From Streptomyces sp. NBC_00523 (GTDB lineage: Bacteria > Actinomycetota > Actinomycetes > Streptomycetales > Streptomycetaceae), in assembly GCF_036346615.1 (NCBI RefSeq), contig NZ_CP107837.1, positions 1 to 64,000 of the forward strand: a stretch of 64,000 nucleotides of DNA, given 5' to 3'. The position numbers and the translations under genes were made by a program. The notes under the pieces are model-generated. The model saw nothing but the letters and a program-made list of their open reading frames with translations, had not been told where the DNA came from and did no database searches. Of this stretch, positions 1-8,464 are shown piece by piece. Within the stretch, counting starts at the first letter, position 1. The number at the start of each line of letters is the position of its first letter.

Positions 1-240
1 ATCGCTGCGCGATGGGACAGCGGAGCGCCCCGCTTCGCGGGGCGCCAAGGCGGCTCGCTTCGCTCCCCGCCCGCGCGAGCGCGGGCGTTCCCTCCGCTTC
101 GCTCCGTGAACGCAGTGAACGGGCCGCGCTCCGCGCGGCCCTGATGGGCTGCCACTTCGTGGCAGCCCATCAGGGGTTCCGCTTCGCTCCACCCCGGCCC
201 GTCCGCTTCGCTCCCGGACCAAGCCCGCTCCGCGGGCAGC
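1..240. repeat. Array of GC-rich hairpins, telomere-like
   Basis: This stretch carries a dense series of perfect inverted repeats with two- or three-base loops. Stems pair 1-5 with 9-13 (loop TGC), 25-33 with 37-45 (TTC), 69-76 with 79-86 (GA), 121-129 with 133-141 (TCC), 141-155 with 159-173 (TTC, a 15-bp stem) and 223-228 with 232-237 (TCC). Streptomyces telomeres are known for closely packed palindromes with tiny loops, and the opening ATCGCTGCGCGAT hairpin resembles one of the archetypal telomere palindromes. The longest open frame across it has low-complexity Arg/Pro/Ser composition and is not a gene. Bases 241-429 show nothing recognisable. The terminal role is inferred; a dense repeat between genes is the alternative. 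Confidence 0.6.
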
Positions 241-429
241 CTGCAACAAGCCTGGGGGCTCGGTGTTTCCCGGCTCCTGCGCCGAGGCACCCTCACTACT
301 CGAACACCACCGTCAGCCGGTCAGACCACCCGGATGACCGATCCTGCTCCGCAACAGCCTCAAGCAAGTCACGGACCTTGTATGGGCCCGGGCGTGGTCT
401 GTTCGTGCCACCCCGGGGCGCCTCCGCCC

Positions 430-765
430 TCAGACCCAGTACCCGCCGCAGCCACAGGGCTGAGGCTCCTCGTTCGGTGCCAGGGTCAGCGGGCCCAGTC
501 TCGCCGCCAGTTCCTCGGCGTTCAGGTGCCCTCCGAGCCGGTCCCAGCTCGCGATGAACCGTCCAGGTGTGAGCCCAAGGTCGAAGACGGCTGTGAACGT
601 CGAGATCATGCAGAAGGCAATCGTGCCGTCACGGTCGACTGGATCTCTGATCCGAGCCTCCGGGTCTCCTTTCAGCCAGGTGAGCATCTCCAGCATGGGC
701 GCCCCGCCGATCGCCCTCCGGCGCAGCTCCCGCTCGATCTCCTGCTGTCCAGCGTCCCGGCTCAT
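430..765 (-). CDS. Hypothetical protein, 111 aa
   Basis: Small open frame with a globular-looking product. It has a charged N-terminal helix (residues 1-20), a central hydrophobic stretch (about 48-65) and a C-terminal part rich in Leu, Ala and Glu, ending in a short Cys-Gly segment (CGCGG). I do not recognise the family. Composition and codon use look like a real Streptomyces gene, unlike the opposite-strand frames, but the ribosome site is weak (GGTGGGCT just before the ATG). It lies between the hairpin array and a truncated ATPase gene that points the other way, so it may itself be a remnant. Confidence 0.45.
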   Translation of the reverse strand: MSRDAGQQEIERELRRRAIGGAPMLEMLTWLKGDPEARIRDPVDRDGTIAFCMISTFTAVFDLGLTPGRFIASWDRLGGHLNAEELAARLGPLTLAPNEEPQPCGCGGYWV

Positions 766-1014
766 AGCCCACCGTTCGAAGAGACCAACCCGCAGAGTGG
801 TGCTTCAAACTTGAGCCCGGCTAGATATTGGAACTGATGACATGGTGCGTTCCTCGGTCCCTGTATAGAGCCACGCGTCGACGGCCAGTGAACCTTGTCG
901 TGCGAATGATTCGAGCTGGGGGTACCAGGGCTGGGCTCGTCACTCGGCTTCGTCATCGAAGTCCTCGCCGCGCGGCCAGCGCCCGGCCCGGCAGCCAAGT
1001 CCGTCACCACCGCC

Positions 1015-2697
1015 ATGATCGAGGTCGGCAGTGACCTCGGCATCCCGGAGCTGTCGGAACTGCGCCTCAACACCGACTCGACACAACTGCGCCAGCAGAT
1101 CGGACGCCGCATCGGCATCGGAGACACCCGAAGCGAACCCGCAGCCGGCAGCCTGGCCGCCCCCCTCAGCGCGAACCTGGGCCACGCCGTCCTGCTCTGC
1201 CTGCAAAACCAGGACGAAGTCGCCTCCAAGAAGATCCTGTTCCACCGCCAGAACGACCGCGACATCGCCAACAGTCTCAAAGCCACGATCCCGTACTTCC
1301 TCGGCGCGGTCCCGGAGGATCAGGCGGCACTCCAGCAGCAGCTCCTCCAGGCCAAACGCGCCCAGCGCAGTGCGGAGAACCGCCTCAAAGCCGCCCAGGA
1401 AGCGAACCAGGCAGTCGAATCACAGCTGCAGTCCCTCCTGGGCGAAGCCCGAGTCCACGGGCTCCTCGCCGACGACTCCTTCAGCAGCGCGGACAGGGAC
1501 ATGGTCATCGAGGCACTCCGGCAGGCCTCCTCCTTCCGCCCGGCCCGGCCCGGCGCAGACGAGGAGCAGCGCAGGCAGGAACTCCTCCTCAGCGAACAGT
1601 CCGCGGCCCTGCGCCGACAGCTGCGCTCACTGGCCGAAGAGCGCCAGCTCCTGAACGATCTGGAATCCCAGGCCGCCGGCTACAGCGGGGCCGTCACCCG
1701 CGGCATGTCCCGCTTGTCCGCACTCAGCCTCGTGCCCGACGGCTTCCCCGGCGAACACAGCTGCCCCCTGTGCGGAAACGAGCTGACCGAACCCGACCCG
1801 ACCGTCGCCGCCATGCACACCACCCTCGAAGACCTCCGCGGTCAGCTCGACAGCGTGCGGGCAGTGCAGCCCCGCCGCGAGCAGGCCCTGCGCGAGATCG
1901 AACAGGTCTCGGCACGTCTACGCGAAGAGCTCCGCGGCATCGAGGGCGCCCTCAGCGTCATCGCCGAACAGCGCTCCGAGCAGGCCGGCCTCCTCGGACA
2001 AGCCGAAGCCCAGGCCTACACCCGCGGCAGGATCAGCGCGTACCTCAGCCAGATCAGCACCACAACCGACAACGGCCACCTCCAGCGCCTGCAAGCAGAT
2101 GCCGCGATGGCACAGCAGCTCGTCCAAGGCCTCGAAGAACAGCTCGACAACGACGCCGTCGACGAAAAGCTCACCCACAGCCTGGGCTACGTCAGCGGCA
2201 AGATGACCAGCCACGCCAGATTCCTGAACCTCGAACACGGCGGCGGACTCGTCCGACTGAACCTCAAGAAACCCACCGTCGTCACCGACGCCCCCGCCGG
2301 CAGCACCGAACTGCTCCGCATCGGCAGTGGCAAGAACCACGTCGGCTACCACCTGGCCGCCCACCTCGCCCTCCACCAGTACTTCACCGCGAACAGCCGG
2401 CCCGTACCCCGCTTCCTCATGCTCGACCAACCGACCCAGCCCTACTACCCCTCCGACATGGCCAAAGCCCGAGGACGGCTCGAAGACCTCGCCCTGGACG
2501 AAGACCGCGAGACGGTCACCCGCCTCTTCCAGCTCATGCACCAGGTCGTCGCCGAACTCGCCCCCGACTTCCAAATCATCGTCAGCGACCACGCCGACCT
2601 GCCCCACACCTGGTACCAGGCATCCGTCCGCTACAACTGGCGCAACGGCGAAAAACTCATCCCCACCACCTGGCTCGACACCAACCCCACCCCGTAA
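1015..2697 (+). pseudogene. N-terminally truncated DUF3732-type ATPase
   Basis: The product (560 aa from the first ATG) matches the body and C-terminus of DUF3732 proteins, SMC/Rad50-like ATPases often found in mobile defence loci. The segment TIPYFLGAV (about residue 92) is the family's junction between head and coiled coil. A long Gln/Glu/Arg-rich coiled coil follows, then a CPLCG motif (about 246) like a zinc hook, and a C-terminal head with GSGKNHVGYHLA, the Walker B-like RFLMLDQPTQ and SDHADLP. The N-terminal roughly 100 residues that hold the Walker A P-loop are missing. The frame stays open upstream only to a TGA at 907, and no other frame supplies a P-loop. I read it as a 5'-deleted, probably inactive gene. 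The family match is by motif only. Confidence 0.65.
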
Positions 2698-2896
2698 CCG
2701 CCGCCATATACCGGGGATCACGGAACCTGCGCAGTACTCAACCAACCTGCGCAAGCAAGCCCGGAGCCAGAAACACCCCAAGTCAAACGGCTACCGCACC
2801 CAGAAACTATGCAGCTTCAGTGAGCCACCCAGCAGACATCCCGCTCAACCAACCTGCACAACCCCAGGTCAGAAGCACAACCACTGCGCAGATTCA

Positions 2897-3509
2897 CTAA
2901 GCCGCGACATATGCGGCTGGTGCCAGCGTAGTTTGGTGGGGTGGAGGGCGTTCTCGAAGGCGATCGGTGATCGTTGTCCGAGGTGGGACTGCCGGCGTCG
3001 GGTGTTTGTTGTAGCGGTGGAGCCATCTGAAGGCGTCGAGTCGGGTCCCGCGCTCGTTGGACCAGCTCTTTCGTCCTTGCAGAGTCTCGCGTTTGAAGGT
3101 TGCGTTGAAGGACTCGGCGAGTGCGTTGTCCGCGCTGGACCCGACCGCGCTCATGCTCCGCCGCACTCCTGCTGACCTGCATGCCAGTAGTAGAAGCTCG
3201 AGCGGCTGACGCCGAGGATGCTGCAGAGCCGCTTCACGCCGTAGCGGCGCTGATGGTCGGCCACGAACTGGAAAGCGGTTCACCAGCGCGTCTCCCCGGC
3301 AAAACTCCAGCGGAGTCGGCGCCAGGGCCGGTTCCCGTGTCCGCCGTCCCCGGGGACGGCTCCCTCCGGCCGCCCGGACCCAGTTCCGCAGCATCGTCCG
3401 GATTGATCCCCAGATCAGCGGTAACCGACCTGATCATCGCTTCCGGCCGCGCCTCGTACAGCGCGACCGCGTCCGCCTTGAACTCCGGTGGATAGTTCTT
3501 CATGACCAC
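2897..3509 (-). mobile_element. Degenerate IS3-family element (orfA + orfB remnants)
   Basis: Read on the minus strand from 3509, the start is a typical IS3 OrfA helix-turn-helix (MKNYPPEFKADAVALYEARP...ADLGINP). A frameshift near 3400 then moves the continuation (LRNWVRAAG) into the next frame. Further on, 3181-3240 encodes the OrfB segment GVKRLCSILGVSRSSFYYWH, and soon after comes the end of the integrase core (NALAESFNATFKRE). The stretch between, which should hold the first two acidic residues of the DDE triad, is deleted; only the last Glu region remains. At least one frameshift and one large deletion make the element non-autonomous. No clear terminal inverted repeats were found. It sits between the truncated ATPase and an HxlR gene. 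Confidence 0.8.
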
Positions 3510-3588
3510 GAGATGCCCGTCCTCAGATCCTCAGGATCCAGTGTCTCGTGTGTTCAGAATTTGGGGTCAAGGCCCCGTTCTGAAACGA

Positions 3589-3996
3589 TCAGTCAGTCGG
3601 AGGGTGGTCCTCGGCGAGCTGGTTGTTGCGGTCGATCTGGGACATGTGTGTCTCGGCCCAGACCCGTAGAGCGGACAGCGGTACTTCCAGGGACAGACCG
3701 AGTTCGGTGAGCCGGTAGTGGACGGCAGGGGGCACGGTGGGCTCCACGCGACGCGCGACCAAGCCGTCGCGAACCAGGCTCTGGAGGGTGACAGACAGCA
3801 TCTTCTGCGAGATGCCCGGGACGCGACGTCGCAGTTCCGCGAAGCGGAGCTCGCCGGGAGCCTCCCCGGCCAACACCTTGACGGCCATCGACGTCCACTT
3901 GGTGCCGATCCGGTCGAGCAACTGGCGCGTCGGACAGCGCGGATCCAGCAGATCACCACGCCGCCCGCTGGGTCCGCCGGATCTCAACGTGGTCAC
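3589..3996 (-). CDS. HxlR-family winged-helix regulator
   Basis: A 135-residue product if translation starts at the GTG at 3996, which follows GGTGGTGAGC; the frame is open back to 4086, but the extra residues are not HxlR-like. The body has the HxlR pattern: CPTRQLLDRIGTKWTSMAVKVL (start of the domain, split here for description as CPTRQLLDRIGTKW and the following helix), the recognition region FAELRRRVPGISQKMLS and the wing segment DGLVARR...PPAVHYRLTELG. HxlR proteins are small dimeric repressors or activators that often sense electrophiles or redox state. It is divergent from the hydrolase gene at 4098 with about 100 bp between, which suggests it controls that gene and itself. The effector is unknown. 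Confidence 0.85.
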   Translation of the reverse strand: MTTLRSGGPSGRRGDLLDPRCPTRQLLDRIGTKWTSMAVKVLAGEAPGELRFAELRRRVPGISQKMLSVTLQSLVRDGLVARRVEPTVPPAVHYRLTELGLSLEVPLSALRVWAETHMSQIDRNNQLAEDHPPTD

Positions 3997-4097
3997 TCGG
4001 AGCTCACCACCTGAAAGAAAAGTGCCGCCTTGGGCGGACCAGGATAGTTCTCTAGCGTGACCTGGTAACCATTGCTCACTGCACACCTGGAGCCCTC

Positions 4098-4949
4098 ATG
4101 CCCGAGCTGCGACGCATCCGCGTCAACGGTGTAGAGCTGAACGTCGCCCTCGCAGGATCGGGCCCGGCCGTCCTGCTGCTGCACGGCTTCCCCCACACCT
4201 GGGAGCTGTGGACGGACATCATGGCCGATCTGTCCGGCCGTTACCGGGTCATCGCGCCGGACCTGCGCGGGTTCGGCGCCAGCAGTCGGGCCGCCTCCGG
4301 GTACGACGCGGGCACCCTGGCCGAGGACGCCGCGGCGCTTCTCGCCGCGCTGGGCGCGTCCTCGGCAGCAGTGGTGGGGATCGACGCCGGCGCCGCGCCC
4401 GCCTTCCTCCTCGCATTGCGCCGCCCCTGCCTGGTTCGGCGCCTGGTCGTCATGGAGTCTGTTCTGGGCACGTTGCCCGGCGCCGAGGACTTTCTCGCCG
4501 ACGGGCCGCCGTGGTGGTTCGGCTTCCATTCCGCAGCGCCGGATCTCGCAGAGACCGTCCTGCAGGGCCACGAGGCCGCCTACGTCGACTGGTTTCTGCA
4601 GGCCGGCACACTCGGCGACGGGGTACGCCCCGCGATCCGGGACGCCTTCATCCGCGCATACACCGGCCGCGAGGCGTTGAGCTGCGCGTTCTCGTACTAC
4701 CGGGCCCTGCCCGAAAGCGCGATGCAGATCGAGCGGGCGGTCGCCCACGCCCGACTGACGGTGCCCACGATGGCGTTGGGCGCCAAACCAGTCGGTGCCG
4801 CGCTGGAACGCCAACTCCGCCCGGTCACCGACGACCTCACCGGACACATCGTCGAAGACTGCGGTCACATCATCCCGCTGCACCGGCCACACGTCCTGCT
4901 CACGCTGCTGCAACCGTTCTTGGCGGATGACGAGGCGAAAGCAGGGTGA
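4098..4949 (+). CDS. Alpha/beta hydrolase, epoxide hydrolase/dehalogenase type
   Basis: A 283-residue alpha/beta hydrolase fold enzyme. Visible landmarks are the oxyanion segment LLHGFPHTWELW (about residue 28), the PDLRGFG loop (about 54-60) and the nucleophile elbow VVGIDAGA with Asp at about 96. Asp in place of Ser, together with the HGFPxTW loop, points to the epoxide hydrolase/haloalkane dehalogenase branch rather than an esterase. The C-terminal DCGHIIPLHRP supplies the catalytic His. It is probably cytosolic, since no signal peptide is seen. It is divergently paired with the HxlR regulator at 3996, a common arrangement for small-molecule detoxification genes. The substrate cannot be told from sequence. 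Confidence 0.85.
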   Translation: MPELRRIRVNGVELNVALAGSGPAVLLLHGFPHTWELWTDIMADLSGRYRVIAPDLRGFGASSRAASGYDAGTLAEDAAALLAALGASSAAVVGIDAGAAPAFLLALRRPCLVRRLVVMESVLGTLPGAEDFLADGPPWWFGFHSAAPDLAETVLQGHEAAYVDWFLQAGTLGDGVRPAIRDAFIRAYTGREALSCAFSYYRALPESAMQIERAVAHARLTVPTMALGAKPVGAALERQLRPVTDDLTGHIVEDCGHIIPLHRPHVLLTLLQPFLADDEAKAG

Positions 4950-4968
4950 CCGGACCCGTCGATCACGC

Positions 4969-6834
4969 TCAGCGTCGGTCGATGGCGATTCCGCGGTCCG
5001 CGAGTTCCACCAGCACGGGATCGCGTCGGCCCTGCAGGATCTCGGCGTTCATCTGTGGTGACTTGTTGAGCCGCCGCAGCGACGGGATGTTCAGCAGGGG
5101 CCCCAGCTCGGTGAAGGAGTGAAGGTGCCCGAGAAGCAGTTCGGACAGCTGGGGCAACCCGGTCAGCGTGCTGATATCCGTCAGGTCGTCGAAGCTGTCC
5201 AGCCGGAGGTGCTGTAGCGCGCCGAGGCCGGCGAGGGGCGAGAGGTCCTTCCAGTGCAGCCGGGAGAGGGAGAGCTCGCGCAAGGAAGGGAGAGCGGGGA
5301 AGGTCATGAGCCTGGGGATGTCCCGCACGCCCAGGACACGCAGGTCACGGCACTCCTCCAGCACGTTCAGCGAGTCCAGGGCCGTCGTCCGGTAGAGCGA
5401 CAGCCCGGTGACCGGCGTACGGGCGAGTGCGCCGATGTCCGTGAGCGCGGGGCACCCCTCGACGTCGACCGCGGCGAGCGCGGTCAGGCCGCCCAGCAGG
5501 CCGAGATCGGTGAGCACGGGAAGGTCGCGCAGCTTGAGTACACGCAGGCTCGGCACGTCGCCCAGGGCGCCGGGGCTGCTGAAGCTGTCGGTACGGCTGA
5601 CCGACAGCTCCTCCAAGTCGCTGCGGCTGTCAAGTCCGGTGAGCTCCCGCAGGCCATGGCACCTGTCGAGAATGAGGGAGCGGAGACCGGGGAGGGAGGC
5701 GAAAGGGGTGAGGTCTCGGACCAGGCCAAGTCCCGCCAGGAGGAGCCGGTATGCGGAGGCCAGTGTGGCCAGGCCCGTGAAGTCAGCCAGCGTGGGGCAG
5801 TCCTCGATATCGATCACTTGCAGTGCGGGGAGTGAGCCCATGTTCGCAAAAGAGGCCAGGCGTTCGCTGCCTGAGATCCGCAGTTCCTCCAAGTGCGTCA
5901 GTGCGGAGACACCCCGCAGGTCGGAGAGGTTCGTGCAGCCCTTCAGCTCCAGCTCCGTCAGGCGGGGGTGGTGTCCGAAGCCTTGGACGGAGAGGAGGCC
6001 GGGGCACTCCTCGACGACCAGTTCGGAAAGGTTTACCGCTGCGTCGATGCCGGTCAGGTCCCGCAACTGCTTGCAGCTCGCGAGGCGCAGGGTGGTGAGC
6101 GCGGGCACGTTCGTCAGGCCGCTCAGGTTGCGTATTGCCGTCCATCCCAGATCGAGGTGGGTCAGACGGGTCAGTCCGGAGAGCTGAGCGGGGGACCTGA
6201 AGGACCGGCAACCGCGCAGGTCGAGCTTTTCGAGCTGCGGGAGCGAGGCCGCGAATCCGTCCACGGACGTAACTCGCGTGATGCTCAGGTCGAGGTGGCG
6301 CAGATGGCTGAGGGTGAGCAGCGGTTTGACGTCGGAGACCGGACGGCAACGGTGCAGGCTCAGCCACGTGAGCTGGGTCAGTCCGCTGAGAGGTGTCAGG
6401 TCCTCGACTCGCGCGCAGCCGTTCAGGTCGAGTGAGCGCAGCTCGGTGAGGCTTTTGAGTTCTGTGAGGTCTGATATCTCCTTGCAGCGCTCCACCGTCA
6501 GCGTGCGCAGCATGTCGAGGTGCCGCAGACCCTTCAGCGAGGTCACCCGCTTCAGCTTCAACTCCGTACGGCCTTCCTCGCAGAAGGCCGGAGCCAACAG
6601 GGCTGCGGCGAAGCCGTCCGGGTCATGGGCTTGCGGCCACAGTCGCACCAGCGTGTCCGACGCGAGAGCCGCGACCGGCGCAAAGGCCGCGGCAAGCTTC
6701 AGGGCGGTCCCGTCGTCGGCGAGCGCGACAAGTTCTCTCACCGCCTTGCGCGCTTGTGCGCGTTTCGCCGTCCCGAGGAGCTTGGAATAGGCGGCCACGA
6801 GGTCGTTCGGATGCTCGGCACTGATGTTGGTCAT
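4969..6834 (-). CDS. Leucine-rich-repeat protein, 621 aa
   Basis: After an N-terminal alpha-helical section (residues 1-95), the rest is a continuous tandem array of about twenty leucine-rich repeats with a period near 23 residues, in the form LTxLxxLDLxGCxxLxDLxxL. There is no signal peptide, transmembrane segment, kinase, NACHT or protease domain, so it should be a soluble intracellular solenoid for binding proteins. Many repeats carry the LxDLTxL pattern of SDS22-like or internalin-like repeats. It runs tail-to-tail with the hydrolase gene (20 bp between stops) and appears to be transcribed alone. Function is unknown. LRR proteins in actinomycetes can belong to defence or signalling systems, but nothing adjacent supports that here. 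Confidence 0.85.
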   Translation of the reverse strand: MTNISAEHPNDLVAAYSKLLGTAKRAQARKAVRELVALADDGTALKLAAAFAPVAALASDTLVRLWPQAHDPDGFAAALLAPAFCEEGRTELKLKRVTSLKGLRHLDMLRTLTVERCKEISDLTELKSLTELRSLDLNGCARVEDLTPLSGLTQLTWLSLHRCRPVSDVKPLLTLSHLRHLDLSITRVTSVDGFAASLPQLEKLDLRGCRSFRSPAQLSGLTRLTHLDLGWTAIRNLSGLTNVPALTTLRLASCKQLRDLTGIDAAVNLSELVVEECPGLLSVQGFGHHPRLTELELKGCTNLSDLRGVSALTHLEELRISGSERLASFANMGSLPALQVIDIEDCPTLADFTGLATLASAYRLLLAGLGLVRDLTPFASLPGLRSLILDRCHGLRELTGLDSRSDLEELSVSRTDSFSSPGALGDVPSLRVLKLRDLPVLTDLGLLGGLTALAAVDVEGCPALTDIGALARTPVTGLSLYRTTALDSLNVLEECRDLRVLGVRDIPRLMTFPALPSLRELSLSRLHWKDLSPLAGLGALQHLRLDSFDDLTDISTLTGLPQLSELLLGHLHSFTELGPLLNIPSLRRLNKSPQMNAEILQGRRDPVLVELADRGIAIDRR

Positions 6835-6942
6835 GCGAGGCGACCTTACTGACCAGCGCTGACAACGAGCCCGAACAGGCGCCGTGGCGAACCGATTTCT
6901 ATGGCCGCCGTCTCATGTGGTCGTCACCCGCGTCCGCAGCAC

Positions 6943-7260
6943 TCAGCCGTCCAGCTCACCGGCGTGCGGGGAGTGAGCTGTTGCGACGATGCGTTCCAGG
7001 ACTGCGGCGTGGCGCCGGAAATCCTGCCGCCCTTCACGTGTGAGCCGTATCAGAGTGCGGCGTCCGCTTGCGTGCTTGACTTTGCGGACCTCGACGTAGC
7101 CCTTGGCCGCAAGCGAGGAAAGGTGTTTGGACAGCGCGGAATCGCTGGTGGGGACCGCGTCTCGCAGAAAGCCGAACTCGGTCCAGCTCGTCGGTGCCAG
7201 CAGCGCGACGATCGTGAGCCGAGCGGGAACGTGCAGGAACTCGTTGAAGCCATCGTCCAT
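6943..7260 (-). CDS. Winged-helix transcriptional regulator (MarR/ArsR-like)
   Basis: A 105-residue regulator. It has the compact winged-helix layout of the HTH_34 type: FLHVPARLTIVALLAP, recognition helix TSDSALSKHLSSLAAKGYVEVRK, wing HASGRRTLIRLTREGR, and a short dimerisation helix. Its ATG overlaps the stop of the upstream membrane-protein gene by one base (TGATG), so the two are translationally coupled. A perfect 7-bp inverted repeat upstream of the pair (7753-7771) is the natural operator candidate for autoregulation. Proteins of this class usually come with a small membrane partner, as here. The ligand is unknown. Confidence 0.85.
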   Translation of the reverse strand: MDDGFNEFLHVPARLTIVALLAPTSWTEFGFLRDAVPTSDSALSKHLSSLAAKGYVEVRKVKHASGRRTLIRLTREGRQDFRRHAAVLERIVATAHSPHAGELDG

Positions 7261-7724
7261 CAGTCGGCCTCACTCCCCGCGCGTCCACGCAGCTGGCGTG
7301 CCACGACCATGGCCCTCCACTTGCGGGCGATCAGTACACCCGCCCCGCACGGCGCAGCCGCCGCCACAGTGTGCGGCGCCAGTACGTCGGCCGCTCCCGC
7401 CACGGCGGAAAGCAACCTGAACAATCCCACGAGCCCCAGCCCGGCTGCTACTCCGTAGAGCGCGCCCTTATGGGTGAGGGGCATGCGAACCCGCGCTGTA
7501 CGCAGGTAAACCACCATCGTGCCCGCTGCCAGCAACAGCGCGGGGAAGAGCACCGCCCCACCCCAGGGATGGGGCAGGTCGTAGGAGGCGAACGCCGCGA
7601 ACACGAGCAGAGCCGCGGCAACGAGGAGGGGCCAGGAGAGCCCGTGACGCACGTGCTCGGCGTGGGCCTGCTCGCTTCGGCGCCGAACTTCGTCCAGTGC
7701 GCCCCGTACCTCATGAAGTGCCAT
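7260..7724 (-). CDS. Membrane protein co-transcribed with winged-helix regulator
   Basis: A 154-residue product from the ATG at 7724, chosen because GGAGGAGGCAGG lies just upstream; the longer frame to 7883 reads into non-coding sequence. A charged amphipathic N-terminus (residues 1-27, EVRGALDEVRRRSEQAHAEH) is followed by about four hydrophobic segments (roughly 29-45, 50-68, 80-100, 105-125) and a basic tail. This is the usual partner of HTH_34-type regulators in actinomycetes. The family role is unknown; signal sensing or membrane homeostasis are guesses. Its stop codon overlaps the regulator start. Confidence 0.8.
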   Translation of the reverse strand: MALHEVRGALDEVRRRSEQAHAEHVRHGLSWPLLVAAALLVFAAFASYDLPHPWGGAVLFPALLLAAGTMVVYLRTARVRMPLTHKGALYGVAAGLGLVGLFRLLSAVAGAADVLAPHTVAAAAPCGAGVLIARKWRAMVVARQLRGRAGSEAD

Positions 7725-7752
7725 ACGGCTTCCTGCCTCCTCCGGCCAACCT

Positions 7753-7771
7753 ACTTTCCTTACAGGAAAGT
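7753..7771. promoter_or_regulatory. Inverted-repeat operator candidate
   Basis: ACTTTCC (7753-7759), TTACA, GGAAAGT (7765-7771) is a perfect 7-bp inverted repeat lying 29 bp upstream of the membrane-protein start. Its size and spacing fit a dimeric winged-helix repressor, most simply the regulator encoded second in this operon. No clear -10/-35 boxes were identified around it. Confidence 0.6.
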
Positions 7772-8002
7772 GCCAGGGTTTCCCTCGTGCGAAAAGCAAG
7801 GGCCGGTAGCACGAAGGAGACAACCGCTTCCCGGAACAGACCTGGCACCATGCCGCACCGCAGGACCAGAACCCGAGATGCACCCTGGCGGGCCGGTGCC
7901 GGCAAGAGGCCGACCGGCTCCATCAGCCGCACGGACAAGGAGCGCCGACGCGAATTACACCGGCCTGGCTTTCCCCCGTTGCCGCAGAAAAGTATGTGCA
8001 GG

Positions 8003-8419
8003 TCACCGGGCCATACTCTGGGTGCGCTCCGTGGAGAGGCTGCCCTCGTCCGCGTCGATCAGCTGGTCGATCGCCGCGACGAATGCCTCGGCCGGCAGTT
8101 CCGGCATGGCCAGCCGGCGGCAGGAGCGCTGGAACCGCAGTGCGTGGTCGCCGGGTCGCCAGACGCCCATCGCGCCGTCGGCACGGCGGTGCGCCTTCAG
8201 GCCCTCGAAGGCGACCTGGCCGTAGTGGAGGCCGATCATGCCGGGGTGGATGGAGAGGTTCCGCAGCGGAGTGATCTCCGGTGCGGACCAGCCCTCGCCC
8301 TCGGTCCAGTCCATGCTGATCATGTGCTCGGTGAACGCTTCGCCGTGGCCGGGGTCGCGCACAACCCGCGACTCGCGGGCGGCGGTGGTCTCGGCGGGGG
8401 CGTCGATGCTGATCGTCAT
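8003..8419 (-). pseudogene. Truncated branched-chain aminotransferase (IlvE-like)
   Basis: Only the N-terminal third of a class IV PLP aminotransferase is present: FTEHMISMDWTEGEGWS, then LRNLSIHPGMIGLHYGQVAFEGLKAHR, WRPGDHALRFQRSCRRLAMP and a helix ending EGSLSTERTQS. Full enzymes are about 360 residues; here the frame stops after 138, well before the PLP-binding Lys, so the product cannot be an active aminotransferase. Sequence beyond the break (7960-8003) shows no continuation. Stand-alone homologues of this type are common in NRPS and PKS clusters, and the next fragments (SnoaL-like, thioesterase, regulator) look like parts of the same lost cluster. Confidence 0.8.
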
Positions 8420-8464
8420 CGTGGGCTCCTTGTGACGGGGTTTCGGTGGGAGGGGTGGGCCGGA

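Noticed and set aside
12..557. A 181-codon plus-strand frame over the left hairpins
   Set aside because: Arg/Pro/Ser-rich product arising from palindromic GC-rich DNA; no ribosome site and no natural protein character.
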